Positions 16,675-24,659 of a stretch of 34,601 bases of DNA are shown piece by piece (the first letter of the stretch is position 1; each line of letters begins with the position of its first letter). Position numbers and translations under genes: made by a program. The notes below the pieces were generated by a model. It was not told the origin of the DNA and ran no database searches. It worked only from the letters and a program-made list of their open reading frames with translations. This stretch comes from Thermoplasmata archaeon (GTDB lineage Archaea > Thermoplasmatota > E2 > DHVEG-1), in contig JADBLO010000066.1 of assembly GCA_014894395.1 (NCBI GenBank), forward strand, positions 1 to 34,601. Direction: 5' to 3'.

Positions 16675-17082
16675 ATGCCTGTAGAAAGAGTAGGAGTATC
16701 TTTTGAACCTGAGTTGCTAAACAAATTTGATATATTAATAAAAAAAAAGGGCTATACAAATCGTTCTGAAGCTATTAGAGATCTGGTAAGAAAAGAGATT
16801 ATCGAATCAGGGATTAAGGAGGAGGAAAGTGAGGTCATCGGGACTCTGACTATCATCTACGATCATGATATTGGAAACGTCACAGACAAATTGCTTCACC
16901 TCCAACACCATCATCACGAGGAAATCATCTTCACGACCCACATTCATGTAGACGATCGTACATGCCTTGAAATAGTTGTGATACGTGGTCGATCGAGCCG
17001 TGTGAAAAAATTTTCAGAAAACGTCAAAGCTCTCAAAGGTGTAAAACACGGGCAGCTGGTCGTAACAAAAACATCATTCTAA
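16675..17082 (+). CDS. nikR: Nickel-responsive regulator NikR
   Basis: A 135-residue ribbon-helix-helix plus ACT-domain regulator. The DNA-binding part is RVGVSFEPELLNKFDILIKKKGYTNRSEAIRDLVR in outline (residues 5-39). The high-affinity nickel ligands of the family are all present with a shift of two from the E. coli numbering: H78 in QHHHH, H89 and H91 in THIHVDD, and C97 in TCLEI. The C-terminus KGVKHGQLVVTK is also typical. The frame is open back to 16537, but the ATG at 16675 matches the standard N-terminus of the family; the extra 46 codons are unlike NikR and overlap candidate operators. Nickel-loaded NikR usually represses uptake genes, and here the divergent membrane pair is the obvious target, while hypF on the other side links it to [NiFe]-hydrogenase maturation. 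Confidence 0.93.
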   Translation: MPVERVGVSFEPELLNKFDILIKKKGYTNRSEAIRDLVRKEIIESGIKEEESEVIGTLTIIYDHDIGNVTDKLLHLQHHHHEEIIFTTHIHVDDRTCLEIVVIRGRSSRVKKFSENVKALKGVKHGQLVVTKTSF

Positions 17083-17142
17083 TGCGACAAACATTGAAAA
17101 AGAGTAATAGAAGAAGAAAAGCCCTGAAAAATTTCTGAATAA

Positions 17143-19323
17143 TTACATATTTTTCTTCATATTAGCTAAATATGCTTGACCATAGCAGATACCACCATCT
17201 CCCGCGGGTAGCTCTCTATTAACAAGAACACCATGTTGAAGCATAAATCCGGAAATCATTCTGTTATATGCAACGCCCCCTGAAAAAACGATAGGCATAT
17301 CTTTCTTTTTTAATGCTGTTTTTGCTATCTCAAAAAGCCCTTTGGCGATATACATCTGAGCAGTTGCTGCGAGTTTTCCTTTATCTTCTTTATTACCAAG
17401 AAGATAATCAAATAACGGGGTTGTCATCAGAATTGTTTTACCCTGTTGATGAGAAAAAACTGGTTCAAATTCTAAAGGTGTTGTCGCCATGCTTTCCAGA
17501 ATCATCGCTGGTCGTCCATCATAAGTTCTCTTATCACAGAGACCTAACAACGCAGAAACCGCATCAAGGATCCTCCCGGTACTTGTGGTGTGTTGTACGT
17601 TGAAATTATTATGTAAAATTTGGAGATATAATCTGCTCTCTTTTTCATCAAATAATCTAATTTTTAGAAGTTCTTTTTCAGTCAATATCTTGGAAAGAAT
17701 CCCAAAGAGCATTTTCTTTGGATATATCGTTGCAGAATCCCCACCCAACTGAAGTTGTTCTTCAAGATGTCCTATTCGTGTAAATGTATTTCCTTTTCGT
17801 ACGGAGAATATTTCTCCACCCCACAACTCCCCATCATCACCATACCCTAATCCATCCATCGCAATTCCTACATAATCTGTCATATTATGCTCAGCTGCGA
17901 CGCTAGCCACATGCGCTTTATGATGTTGTATTTGAATTAATTTTGCGTTATACATTGTAGCTAATTCCTTTGCAAACATTGTTGAATTATAGCTAGGATG
18001 AAGATCACATGCAATAATCTGTGGTTTTAAACGGGTGAGATGGATAAACTTCATAACAGTATCTTTTAAAAAATTGTATGTTTCATATTTTGATGTATCA
18101 CCAATGTACTGAGAAAGATAACATTTATTTTTCTTTGTCGTACAGATGGCGTTATTTAACTCAGCACCCACCGCAACTGTATCTTGACACTCTACCGGTA
18201 ACATGATGGAAATAGGTGTATATCCCCGTGAACGTCTGAGAAAAAACGTTGTGTCATGAATAACCTTTAAAACAGAGTCGTCACATCTATGGACAATTCT
18301 TCGTTCATGGGTCAAGAAATATTTACCTATTTTTTCTATGATTGATACAGGTTCTCCTGGAATATTGCACGATGTCATTAAGAGCGGCTCATTACTATAA
18401 TCAAATAGGAGGTAATGCAACGCTGTATAGGGTAACATCACTCCAATGGTATCTAACTCCGAGGTGGTTTTGAAGGCATCCTTTTTTTTCTTTTTTAGAA
18501 CAACAATTGGTCGTTGTGGACTTTGCAATAATTCTTTTTCTTTTTCAGATACGTAGGCAATCTTTTCAACCATCTCTACATCTTTGACCATGATCGCATA
18601 TGGTTTGTGGGGGCGGTGAAACATCTCTCTTACTTTTCCCACATTCTCGTCATCACATAATGAACAGGTGTGAAACCCTCCGACTCCTTTGATTGATAGT
18701 ACCTCCCCAGATTTGATGAGATCGATTGCTTTCCCAATCGTTTCCATATCCGATTTACCGCTAATTTCTTTTTCATCACTAAGGAGACGTAATTTTGGAC
18801 CGCACTTTTTACAAGCGATTGTTTGTGCATGATATCTCCTATTAAGGGGATCGGTGTATTCTCTTTTGCATTGGGGACACATCTTGAATTGATGCATCGA
18901 TGTAAACGGTCGATCATAGGGATAATCTTCTATCATCGTAAATCGTGGTCCACAATTTGTACAGGTGATGAAATAATAGTCATGTCGTCTATTTTTTCCA
19001 TCTCTGAGTTCTCTGAGGCAATCATGACACATGAAAATATCTGCGGGAAGCTCTGTTTCTCCTTCAGATACTGAGCTTTTAAGAATTGAAAAATCAGAAA
19101 AATGTTTCTTTGATTTGATTTTCTTAACCGTGTAATTCGAGATTTTTGCAAGCGGTGGAAGATCAGTGAGTTTTTGAATGAATTCTCTGTCATTAATGAT
19201 GATTTCAACACCATTACCTATGTTTTTTACCGAGCCGACGAGTGTATGTTCTTTTGCTTTTCTGTAGATATATGGTCGAAACCCAACACCTTGAACAATG
19301 CCTTGAACGAATATTTTATACAT
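17143..19323 (-). CDS. hypF: Carbamoyltransferase HypF, [NiFe]-hydrogenase maturation
   Basis: A 726-residue HypF with all domains: acylphosphatase (about 1-90, with QGIVQGVGFRPYIYRKA), two Cys4 zinc fingers (CHDCLRELRD with CTNCGPRF; CPQCKREYTD with CKKCGPKL), a YrdC-like carbamoyl-adenylation domain (about 190-380, SIKGVGGFH), and a Kae1-like domain with HHKAHVASVAAEH and FSGGVAYN. It makes the carbamoyl group that becomes the cyanide ligands of the Ni-Fe centre, working with HypE. The frame reaches back to 19443, but the ATG at 19323 starts MYKIFVQGIVQGVG, the normal N-terminus, and has a TATA box 31 bases upstream. No other hyp or hydrogenase gene is in the window. Its neighbour, nikR, converges on it and suggests hydrogenase-linked nickel demand. 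Confidence 0.93.
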   Translation of the reverse strand: MYKIFVQGIVQGVGFRPYIYRKAKEHTLVGSVKNIGNGVEIIINDREFIQKLTDLPPLAKISNYTVKKIKSKKHFSDFSILKSSVSEGETELPADIFMCHDCLRELRDGKNRRHDYYFITCTNCGPRFTMIEDYPYDRPFTSMHQFKMCPQCKREYTDPLNRRYHAQTIACKKCGPKLRLLSDEKEISGKSDMETIGKAIDLIKSGEVLSIKGVGGFHTCSLCDDENVGKVREMFHRPHKPYAIMVKDVEMVEKIAYVSEKEKELLQSPQRPIVVLKKKKKDAFKTTSELDTIGVMLPYTALHYLLFDYSNEPLLMTSCNIPGEPVSIIEKIGKYFLTHERRIVHRCDDSVLKVIHDTTFFLRRSRGYTPISIMLPVECQDTVAVGAELNNAICTTKKNKCYLSQYIGDTSKYETYNFLKDTVMKFIHLTRLKPQIIACDLHPSYNSTMFAKELATMYNAKLIQIQHHKAHVASVAAEHNMTDYVGIAMDGLGYGDDGELWGGEIFSVRKGNTFTRIGHLEEQLQLGGDSATIYPKKMLFGILSKILTEKELLKIRLFDEKESRLYLQILHNNFNVQHTTSTGRILDAVSALLGLCDKRTYDGRPAMILESMATTPLEFEPVFSHQQGKTILMTTPLFDYLLGNKEDKGKLAATAQMYIAKGLFEIAKTALKKKDMPIVFSGGVAYNRMISGFMLQHGVLVNRELPAGDGGICYGQAYLANMKKNM

Positions 19324-19349
19324 CTTCTGCTCACTGCATAAACATGCAT

Positions 19350-19358
19350 CTATAAATT
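19350..19358 (-). promoter_or_regulatory. hypF: TATA box of hypF
   Basis: The minus strand reads AATTTATAG, centred about 31 bases before the ATG at 19323, predicting a leader of only a few bases. It supports the ATG at 19323 over the upstream in-frame start. Confidence 0.45.
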
Positions 19359-19545
19359 TATTTTCGAGGGAAGTGAACCTTGCATAAATTTTGTGTCTTT
19401 TTCCGAAATTACCTTCTGTTGGTATATAAAATAGTTGATTCAATATACTTACAAGACAAATGATCTGATTAATTGAAAAGTTATCTAGAAAATCTAAAAA
19501 AAAAGTAATCGATAATAGAATCGTAGATATGCAAGAATATACCCT

Positions 19546-19707
19546 TTATTCTATAGTGATTTCTTTCTTAAATAAAATATCTCTGAAACGTAATTTCTTG
19601 CCATCGGGTAACAGCTCTAAAGGAGGTTTGATTCCCTGCTCCAATAATTTATAATTTGCGCAGAGAACATGATTTTGTTCCGATGAACAATATTTGTCAG
19701 AGGTTCT
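19546..19707 (-). pseudogene. Remnant of a small Cys-containing protein, start lost
   Basis: The minus strand is open for 53 codons between a TAG (19708-19710) and a TAA (19546-19548), with no start codon near the front. The reading looks like real protein: DKYCSSEQNHVLCANY, then KLLEQGIKPPLELLPDG and RFRDILFKKEITIE. Two cysteines nine residues apart with a nearby His could be part of a zinc site. I do not know the family. Because it lacks a start and lies next to another gene fragment, it is best read as the tail of a decayed gene. Confidence 0.45.
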
Positions 19708-19762
19708 CTAAAAAAATTAATCTTATCTATTAGAGGTCACTTGAAGTGCCAAATAGGTTTTT

Positions 19763-19838
19763 TTAATTAAGTGTATCCACTCTCTTTTTCATCTCGAGGA
19801 TATCACGGTTTTTCGATGAAGTCATCACCGACGATCAG
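19763..19838 (-). pseudogene. Fragment of a second response-regulator receiver domain
   Basis: The minus strand reads LIVGDDFIEKP then TGA, and in the next frame DILEMKKRVDTLN then TAA. Joined across a small indel at CCG-T-GAT, this gives GDDFIEKP(F)DILEMKKRVDTLN, which matches the end of the intact receiver just upstream (GEDYIEKPFEIVDLKNRIEKVF). The conserved Lys-Pro of receiver domains is present. It is the C-terminal remnant of a duplicated or replaced regulator gene, frameshifted at the Phe codon. Confidence 0.6.
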
Positions 19839-19842
19839 GTTT

Positions 19843-20253
19843 TTATTTATCGACGAGCGCCTTTTTAGAAGCTTTATTGTGAAATACTTTTTCAATTCTA
19901 TTTTTCAGATCGACGATTTCAAATGGTTTTTCAATGTAATCTTCACCTAAAAAACTTCCTGCATTTTTTGCAATTCTGTCTGTCCGTGCAGTGAGAAATA
20001 TGACAGGAATAGTATTCCAGGAAGGGTTCTCCTTTATTCGGTCAAAGACCTCCCAGCCGCTCATCTGCGGCATCATAATATCAAGAAGGATAATATCAGG
20101 AATTATATTATCTTTCAACATTTCCAGGCATTTCTGACCATTTTCAGCCCCAAGAATTCGATACACTCGAGTTGCGTCTTCTAAACCTGTTTTCAGAGAG
20201 GTAATGACATCAGGATTGTCATCTACCACCAATATCGTTTTCGTTATAATCAT
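19843..20253 (-). CDS. Single-domain response regulator
   Basis: A 136-residue CheY-like receiver with no output domain. The acidic pair D11-D12 (VVDDNPD), the phosphorylation site D58 (ILLDIMMPQMSG), the Thr in FLTART and the Lys in YIEKPFE are all present. The C-terminus is a short basic extension (NKASKKALVDK). It follows the histidine kinase gene by 31 bases on the same strand, so it is the probable cognate partner. Without a DNA-binding domain it must act by protein contact or as a phosphate relay. Confidence 0.9.
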   Translation of the reverse strand: MIITKTILVVDDNPDVITSLKTGLEDATRVYRILGAENGQKCLEMLKDNIIPDIILLDIMMPQMSGWEVFDRIKENPSWNTIPVIFLTARTDRIAKNAGSFLGEDYIEKPFEIVDLKNRIEKVFHNKASKKALVDK

Positions 20254-20284
20254 TCCTCATAAAACCATATTGATTCTTACTTCA

Positions 20285-21844
20285 TTAGTGTTTGCACATG
20301 ATGTTTTCTTCACCGCTCGTTCTTTTATGAGGTTTTAAAGTGAAAAAAAACGTTGAACCTTTCCCTTTGCCTTGGCTTTCAACCCATATACGACCACCAT
20401 GTTTCTCAACAATTCTCTTGCAGATTGAAAGACCAAGCCCGGTGGAATCAAGATCATGCCTGGAGCAATCCACTTTATAAAATTCATCAAAGACGTGTTT
20501 AATTTGATCTGGCTCTAGCCCAATACCCGTGTCTTTTACAGAGATGACAATAAAGTCATCCATTTCCTTTGCATCGAACGTGATTTTTACTTCACTTTCC
20601 TGTGAATATTTTACTGCGTTGGAAATGAGATTGTCGAATAATTCTCTGATTTGTAATAAATCGACTTGTACAATGGTTTCTGCTGGTATATTGTTTTCCA
20701 AGACAATGTTTTTCCCCTCAAATAGGGCTCTTTGCAAATCAAGAATATCACGAATTTGCATGGAGAGATCAATATCTTGGAGGAACAATTGCGTATTTGG
20801 AGAATTTAACTCAGCAAGAGCTAAGGTTTTGATAACAAGATTTTTCATATAATATACGTTTTTAAAAATCACCTCAAGAAGCTCTTTCAATTGAGGATCT
20901 TGTTCTCGTTCCTTGACAATAGGCAGTAAAATATTAAGGGGTGTTAAGGGTGTTTTGAGATCGTGACCAAGCTGGCCGATGAACTCATCTTTCTGTTTCA
21001 AGAGTTTTTCAACATCAGCGGTTCGTTCCTTGACCTTTTTTTCAAGATCTCGGTTGAGGAAGGTGAGTTCTTCTCGTACAGAAGTTAACTCACTATTTAT
21101 TTTTTGAAGTTCTTGATTCTTTTCACGGATTTTCGTCTCAGCTATTGTGAGCGCTCCTATAGTATTTTGTAGATCTTCCATAATGTTAAGGGTGGCAAGT
21201 TCACTCTTCTGCAACTTATCAAATTTTTCATGCAATTCGTGCTCCATTCGCTTCTGTTCAGTGATATCCTTTGAAATAAAAAGTAATTCATCATTTACCA
21301 TATCGACGGTACTATGCAGAAAATGCCATTGGCCCGATTTATCGCGAAAACGAAAATCCAGTTTTGGCGTATTTTCCACCATATCAGCCGTTAAAACCCC
21401 ATTTATTTTCGCATCAATATAGGCAAGTAATATCGTCATTATGTGTTGTTTATCATCTTCATGAATAAAATCTAACCCTGATTTTCCTAACAGATCGTCT
21501 GCTTCAAATCCGAGAATCTTTAAATGTGAAGGACTAACAAATGTAAAAATTGGATCCACATCAAATGTAGTAAATACAATCAAATCACTTGTATTAAGTG
21601 CAATCAAACGATATTTCTCCGATAGATCCTTTGATGGTTCTGTATTTTTTCCATTATTACTATTTCGAGTGTTTTCCAATACTTCCATACTATTTCCACT
21701 AATACTAGAAGGCACTCCTAATACTGTCCCAGAGGAACCTTTAGCGATTTGTTCAACTCGAACTGTATTTTGTGATGTAGTAGAAATTCCTGCCAGTTTT
21801 TCTTCTTTTGACATTTCTTTTCCGATTTCAGGTTCATTACTCAT
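20285..21844 (-). CDS. Soluble PAS-domain sensor histidine kinase
   Basis: A cytoplasmic kinase of 519 residues without membrane segments. Order: a low-complexity N-terminus of about 75 residues, one PAS/PAC unit (about 78-200, containing FTFVSPSHLKILGF and FISKDITEQKRME), a long coiled coil (about 203-285), HisKA with the phospho-acceptor His294 in GQLGHDLKTPLTPL, and HATPase_c with the N box NLISNAVKYS, G1 DTGIGLEP and G2 GLGLSICKRI. It would autophosphorylate in response to an intracellular signal, perhaps through PAS, and pass phosphate to the receiver encoded next. The ATG at 21844 is chosen over a TTG at 21865 because AGGT lies just upstream. The signal is unknown. Confidence 0.9.
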   Translation of the reverse strand: MSNEPEIGKEMSKEEKLAGISTTSQNTVRVEQIAKGSSGTVLGVPSSISGNSMEVLENTRNSNNGKNTEPSKDLSEKYRLIALNTSDLIVFTTFDVDPIFTFVSPSHLKILGFEADDLLGKSGLDFIHEDDKQHIMTILLAYIDAKINGVLTADMVENTPKLDFRFRDKSGQWHFLHSTVDMVNDELLFISKDITEQKRMEHELHEKFDKLQKSELATLNIMEDLQNTIGALTIAETKIREKNQELQKINSELTSVREELTFLNRDLEKKVKERTADVEKLLKQKDEFIGQLGHDLKTPLTPLNILLPIVKEREQDPQLKELLEVIFKNVYYMKNLVIKTLALAELNSPNTQLFLQDIDLSMQIRDILDLQRALFEGKNIVLENNIPAETIVQVDLLQIRELFDNLISNAVKYSQESEVKITFDAKEMDDFIVISVKDTGIGLEPDQIKHVFDEFYKVDCSRHDLDSTGLGLSICKRIVEKHGGRIWVESQGKGKGSTFFFTLKPHKRTSGEENIMCKH

Positions 21845-21907
21845 TTGCTCATTACCTAATAACAATTGATAATTCTAACAAACCAAACAGGTGAAATGCT
21901 TAGATCG

Positions 21908-21931
21908 TATACACCATACCTTTGGTGCATA
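21908..21931. repeat. Inverted repeat upstream of the histidine kinase gene
   Basis: TATACACCA (21908-21916) and TGGTGCATA (21923-21931) pair at 8 of 9 positions around a 6-base loop. The repeat is 64-87 bases before the kinase ATG and downstream of a TATA-like GATATATG on the minus strand, so it could be an operator or a leader hairpin. Confidence 0.35.
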
Positions 21932-22084
21932 CCCCATCATATATCTCTCCAAAGTGACAATATTCTAAATAAATTAGTGCTATAAAATAGTGACGGATGA
22001 ATAAGATACTGATAAATCAATGAAAAAAAACCTACCAATCTCTATTTCAAATTGAGGAAAAAACAAATATCAAACTATGAAAGG

Positions 22085-22426
22085 CTATCGCATGCGACGT
22101 GCTTTCATTCTAACAATCGGATCATCAGAAATATTACAGATTTTTTCCGCAAGACCTTCAAAACCATTGACGGTATTAATATCAAATCTACCAAGTGAGA
22201 CACCTTTGCTGTTGACAAGGCTTATTTCACCAGAGGTTTTATCTAGTTCACCTATGTGAATATTTGAGAGAGTCTTAGAAGCAGCATGCATCTCATTGTC
22301 AGAAACATGTAGATGATTTTCAAGAAGTTCTGAGACAAAAATAGATCGAGTACCAATCGTATTTTGTTCATCAATTTTTTCAATAATGTTAGTCGGCAGC
22401 TCCAAAAAGATGACTTTCTTTTCCAT
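22085..22426 (-). CDS. Ribbon-helix-helix-like small protein with an extra C-terminal domain
   Basis: A 113-residue protein. The first 38 residues (VIFLELPTNIIEKIDEQ, then TRSIFVSELLENHL) have the strand-helix-helix pattern of CopG/Arc-type regulators, with a Ser/Thr-Arg-Ser start of the second helix. The rest (SGEISLVNSKGVSLGRFDI, then GFEGLAEKICNIS) looks like a small alpha/beta domain and ends in basic residues (RMKARRMR). The target is unknown. It lies downstream of aspS on the same strand, 87 bases away, so it may be part of that transcript or separate. The RHH call is moderate. Confidence 0.6.
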   Translation of the reverse strand: MEKKVIFLELPTNIIEKIDEQNTIGTRSIFVSELLENHLHVSDNEMHAASKTLSNIHIGELDKTSGEISLVNSKGVSLGRFDINTVNGFEGLAEKICNISDDPIVRMKARRMR

Positions 22427-22513
22427 GCAAAATAAAAATGTTGTAGTAGCTACATTAAGTTTTAGTTTCTTTTTTTCTTGACAGCAGAGATATGCATGTC
22501 ACTATCCCTGTCG

Positions 22514-23815
22514 TTATGGCGTTAGTCGTGATCGGTCACGCGGGAATAAGATACACTCCCGAATATTATTCATATCTAAGAGCTCCATCAAGAACCGTTC
22601 AATGCCAAAACCAAACCCCCCGTGCGGCGGCATCCCATATCGGAACGCCTTCAGATACGCATCGAAATCTTTTGGATCAAGACCGCATGCTTTCAGTCTC
22701 TCTTTCAACAATGCGACATCATGGATTCGTTGACTGCCAGAGGAAATCTCAATACCTTTGCATTCCAGATCAAACCCACGGGAATACTTCTCCCCATCAG
22801 GCATCGTATAAAACGGCTTTGACTCTAACGGATACTTGGTGATGAAGTAGAAATCAACTCCGTCTTCTTTCATGATGTCTCCAAGGAGCCGTTCATCTTC
22901 AGTGCTGAGATCCATACCCCACTGGATCGGTGACTTCCTCTGCTGAACCTTACTGACCGCATCATCATAAGGCACTCTGGTAAACGGCAATTTCGGAATA
23001 GTAACAATCTTTTTTAGAACATCAAGTTCTTCGGAACATTCACCCGCGCGTTTCCACATCGCATGAACCAGATGCTCAAGTATTTTCATTACATCTTCTT
23101 CATCCTTAATAAACGCCATCTCCACGTCAACTGCTGTGGACTCATTCAGATGCCGCCGTGTGTTGTGTTCCTCCGCTCTGAAATACCAGGCAATCTCATA
23201 GACCCGGTCAAGACCGGTCGCCATCAAACTCTGCTTATACAACTGAGGGGACTGCGCAAGAAACGCCTCTTTCTCAAAATACCGAAGCTTAAACACATCA
23301 GTTCCACCCTCTGAGGAACTCGCGACGATCTTCGGGGTATGCACCTCAAGAAAAGACTGAGACCTCAGATATTCATGTGCCGCGGCAAGTACAGCGTTGC
23401 GTATCTTAAAAATTGCTTGGGTCTCCGGTTTTCGCAGATCAATCACCCTGTTATCAAGCCGCGTATCAAAATCAGCCTCAACCTTATCAACAACACCAAG
23501 TGGTAACGGGGTTTCAGCAACAGAAAGAACTTCAACAGACTCAGGCAAAATCTCATACCCATTCCGGACTTTTTCATTTTCCTTACAGAAACCCTTCACC
23601 GAAATAACAGACTCCCTCGGCAACGAAACTAATTGTTCAAAAAGATCAGGAGTCTTCTTTTTCAGAATCGTCAACTGTAAGGTCCCTGACTTATCACGCA
23701 GGATGAGAAACGCAATCGAACCAAGATTCCTGATATCTTCAACCCAGCCAGCAACTGCAACTGAAGAATTATACTCCTTTTTTGTGATTTCTTTTGAGTA
23801 ATGACTTCGATACAT
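22514..23815 (-). CDS. aspS: Aspartyl-tRNA synthetase, archaeal type (AspRS)
   Basis: A class II synthetase of 433 residues, the usual archaeal length. An OB-fold anticodon-binding domain (about 1-100, VAGWVEDIRNLGSIAFLILRD) is followed by the catalytic core: motif 1 region LRSQSFLEVHTPKI, the flipping-loop region SSSEGGTDVF, QSPQLYKQ, motif 2 YEIAWYFRAEEHNTRRHLNE and motif 3 GFGFGIERFLMELL. In archaea such enzymes may charge only tRNA-Asp or also tRNA-Asn. The residue after GWV is Glu and LPRESV carries a Pro at positions tied to that choice, but I cannot decide from them. The ATG at 23815 is preferred to a GTG at 23824. It follows the phosphopantoate ligase gene by 13 bases, as an operon. 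Confidence 0.93.
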   Translation of the reverse strand: MYRSHYSKEITKKEYNSSVAVAGWVEDIRNLGSIAFLILRDKSGTLQLTILKKKTPDLFEQLVSLPRESVISVKGFCKENEKVRNGYEILPESVEVLSVAETPLPLGVVDKVEADFDTRLDNRVIDLRKPETQAIFKIRNAVLAAAHEYLRSQSFLEVHTPKIVASSSEGGTDVFKLRYFEKEAFLAQSPQLYKQSLMATGLDRVYEIAWYFRAEEHNTRRHLNESTAVDVEMAFIKDEEDVMKILEHLVHAMWKRAGECSEELDVLKKIVTIPKLPFTRVPYDDAVSKVQQRKSPIQWGMDLSTEDERLLGDIMKEDGVDFYFITKYPLESKPFYTMPDGEKYSRGFDLECKGIEISSGSQRIHDVALLKERLKACGLDPKDFDAYLKAFRYGMPPHGGFGFGIERFLMELLDMNNIRECILFPRDRSRLTP

Positions 23816-23828
23816 ATGACACACCGTA

Positions 23829-24578
23829 TTAAGACAAGGAATTTAGTCTTTTTGAAAGAAAAGACAGTACCTCAGCAAGGTTTTTTGCATTATCCCATGT
23901 TTTTACCAATTTATCAAGATCAGATCGTTTTGTATCTTTTAAATCATGAATCCAATGTTCAATCCGAGGAACAGCTCTGGTCACATTATCGACGATGGTG
24001 ATGGTGGCAGCCTGTGCCGTACGAGACAACGGGTTCAAATCAATCGCTATAACGGTCTTTCCCATCCTTTGAAGTGCTTGACAGCGGTCACCATCCTCAA
24101 GAGGAACAAGAACGACGTCAGCAGTAAAAATCCCTTTTTTCTCACAGAGCGCACGATCAGAATCAAGCCCTGGTATCCTAGCATCAGGATTCAAACCATA
24201 TACGGTTCTCACGCCCTTCTTACGAAGCAAGGCGGTAATCTTCTTCATCCGCTCCGACGTACGATGAAACAGGTTCACTTCGAGCTTTGCTGGAATACTC
24301 TTTGCTAATGAAATACACCCATCAGCAGCTAGCGCAACAACATTTCCATTCACAGAAATCACCGGATTTCTTGCACACAACAAGACTGCTGCTGCAACCT
24401 TCGCTGCAACATCAGCAGGAGGTATCGTGGTTTCACCAAGGAGATAATCAAATGCTTCACCACGACCATGAGCGATCAATCCTGTCTCATGAACGATACC
24501 AAGCTTCATTGCCTGTGAAATCTGTTCTCGCGTCACCAAGGAAAGGTACCGTGGATGACTCGTAGGTATCTTCTTCAT
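23829..24578 (-). CDS. 4-phosphopantoate--beta-alanine ligase (archaeal phosphopantothenate synthetase)
   Basis: A 249-residue protein of the DUF137 family, known from Thermococcus as phosphopantothenate synthetase. It condenses 4-phosphopantoate with beta-alanine using ATP in archaeal CoA synthesis, replacing bacterial PanC. Family landmarks include SHPRYLSLVTREQI at the start, GLIAHGRGEAFDYLLGE (about 34-50), VSVNGNVVALAA-like SVNGNVVALAADG, NLFHRTSERM, VLVPLEDGDRCQALQRMGK and VIAIDLNPLSRTA. The length is standard. A TATA-like CTTTTTAAAAG about 30 bases upstream suggests a near-leaderless transcript that continues into aspS. Confidence 0.92.
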   Translation of the reverse strand: MKKIPTSHPRYLSLVTREQISQAMKLGIVHETGLIAHGRGEAFDYLLGETTIPPADVAAKVAAAVLLCARNPVISVNGNVVALAADGCISLAKSIPAKLEVNLFHRTSERMKKITALLRKKGVRTVYGLNPDARIPGLDSDRALCEKKGIFTADVVLVPLEDGDRCQALQRMGKTVIAIDLNPLSRTAQAATITIVDNVTRAVPRIEHWIHDLKDTKRSDLDKLVKTWDNAKNLAEVLSFLSKRLNSLS

Positions 24579-24659
24579 TCTGTCGCCATAAATAACCAGA
24601 GAGCCTTTTTAAAAGTTAGGGAGAAAAAACAGAAAAAAAAGATAACAGAACCTATTCTC

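Noticed and set aside
22492-24308. Several plus-strand open frames over aspS and the phosphopantoate ligase gene
   Set aside because: They are complements of strongly supported genes, with no ribosome-binding sites or recognisable domains.
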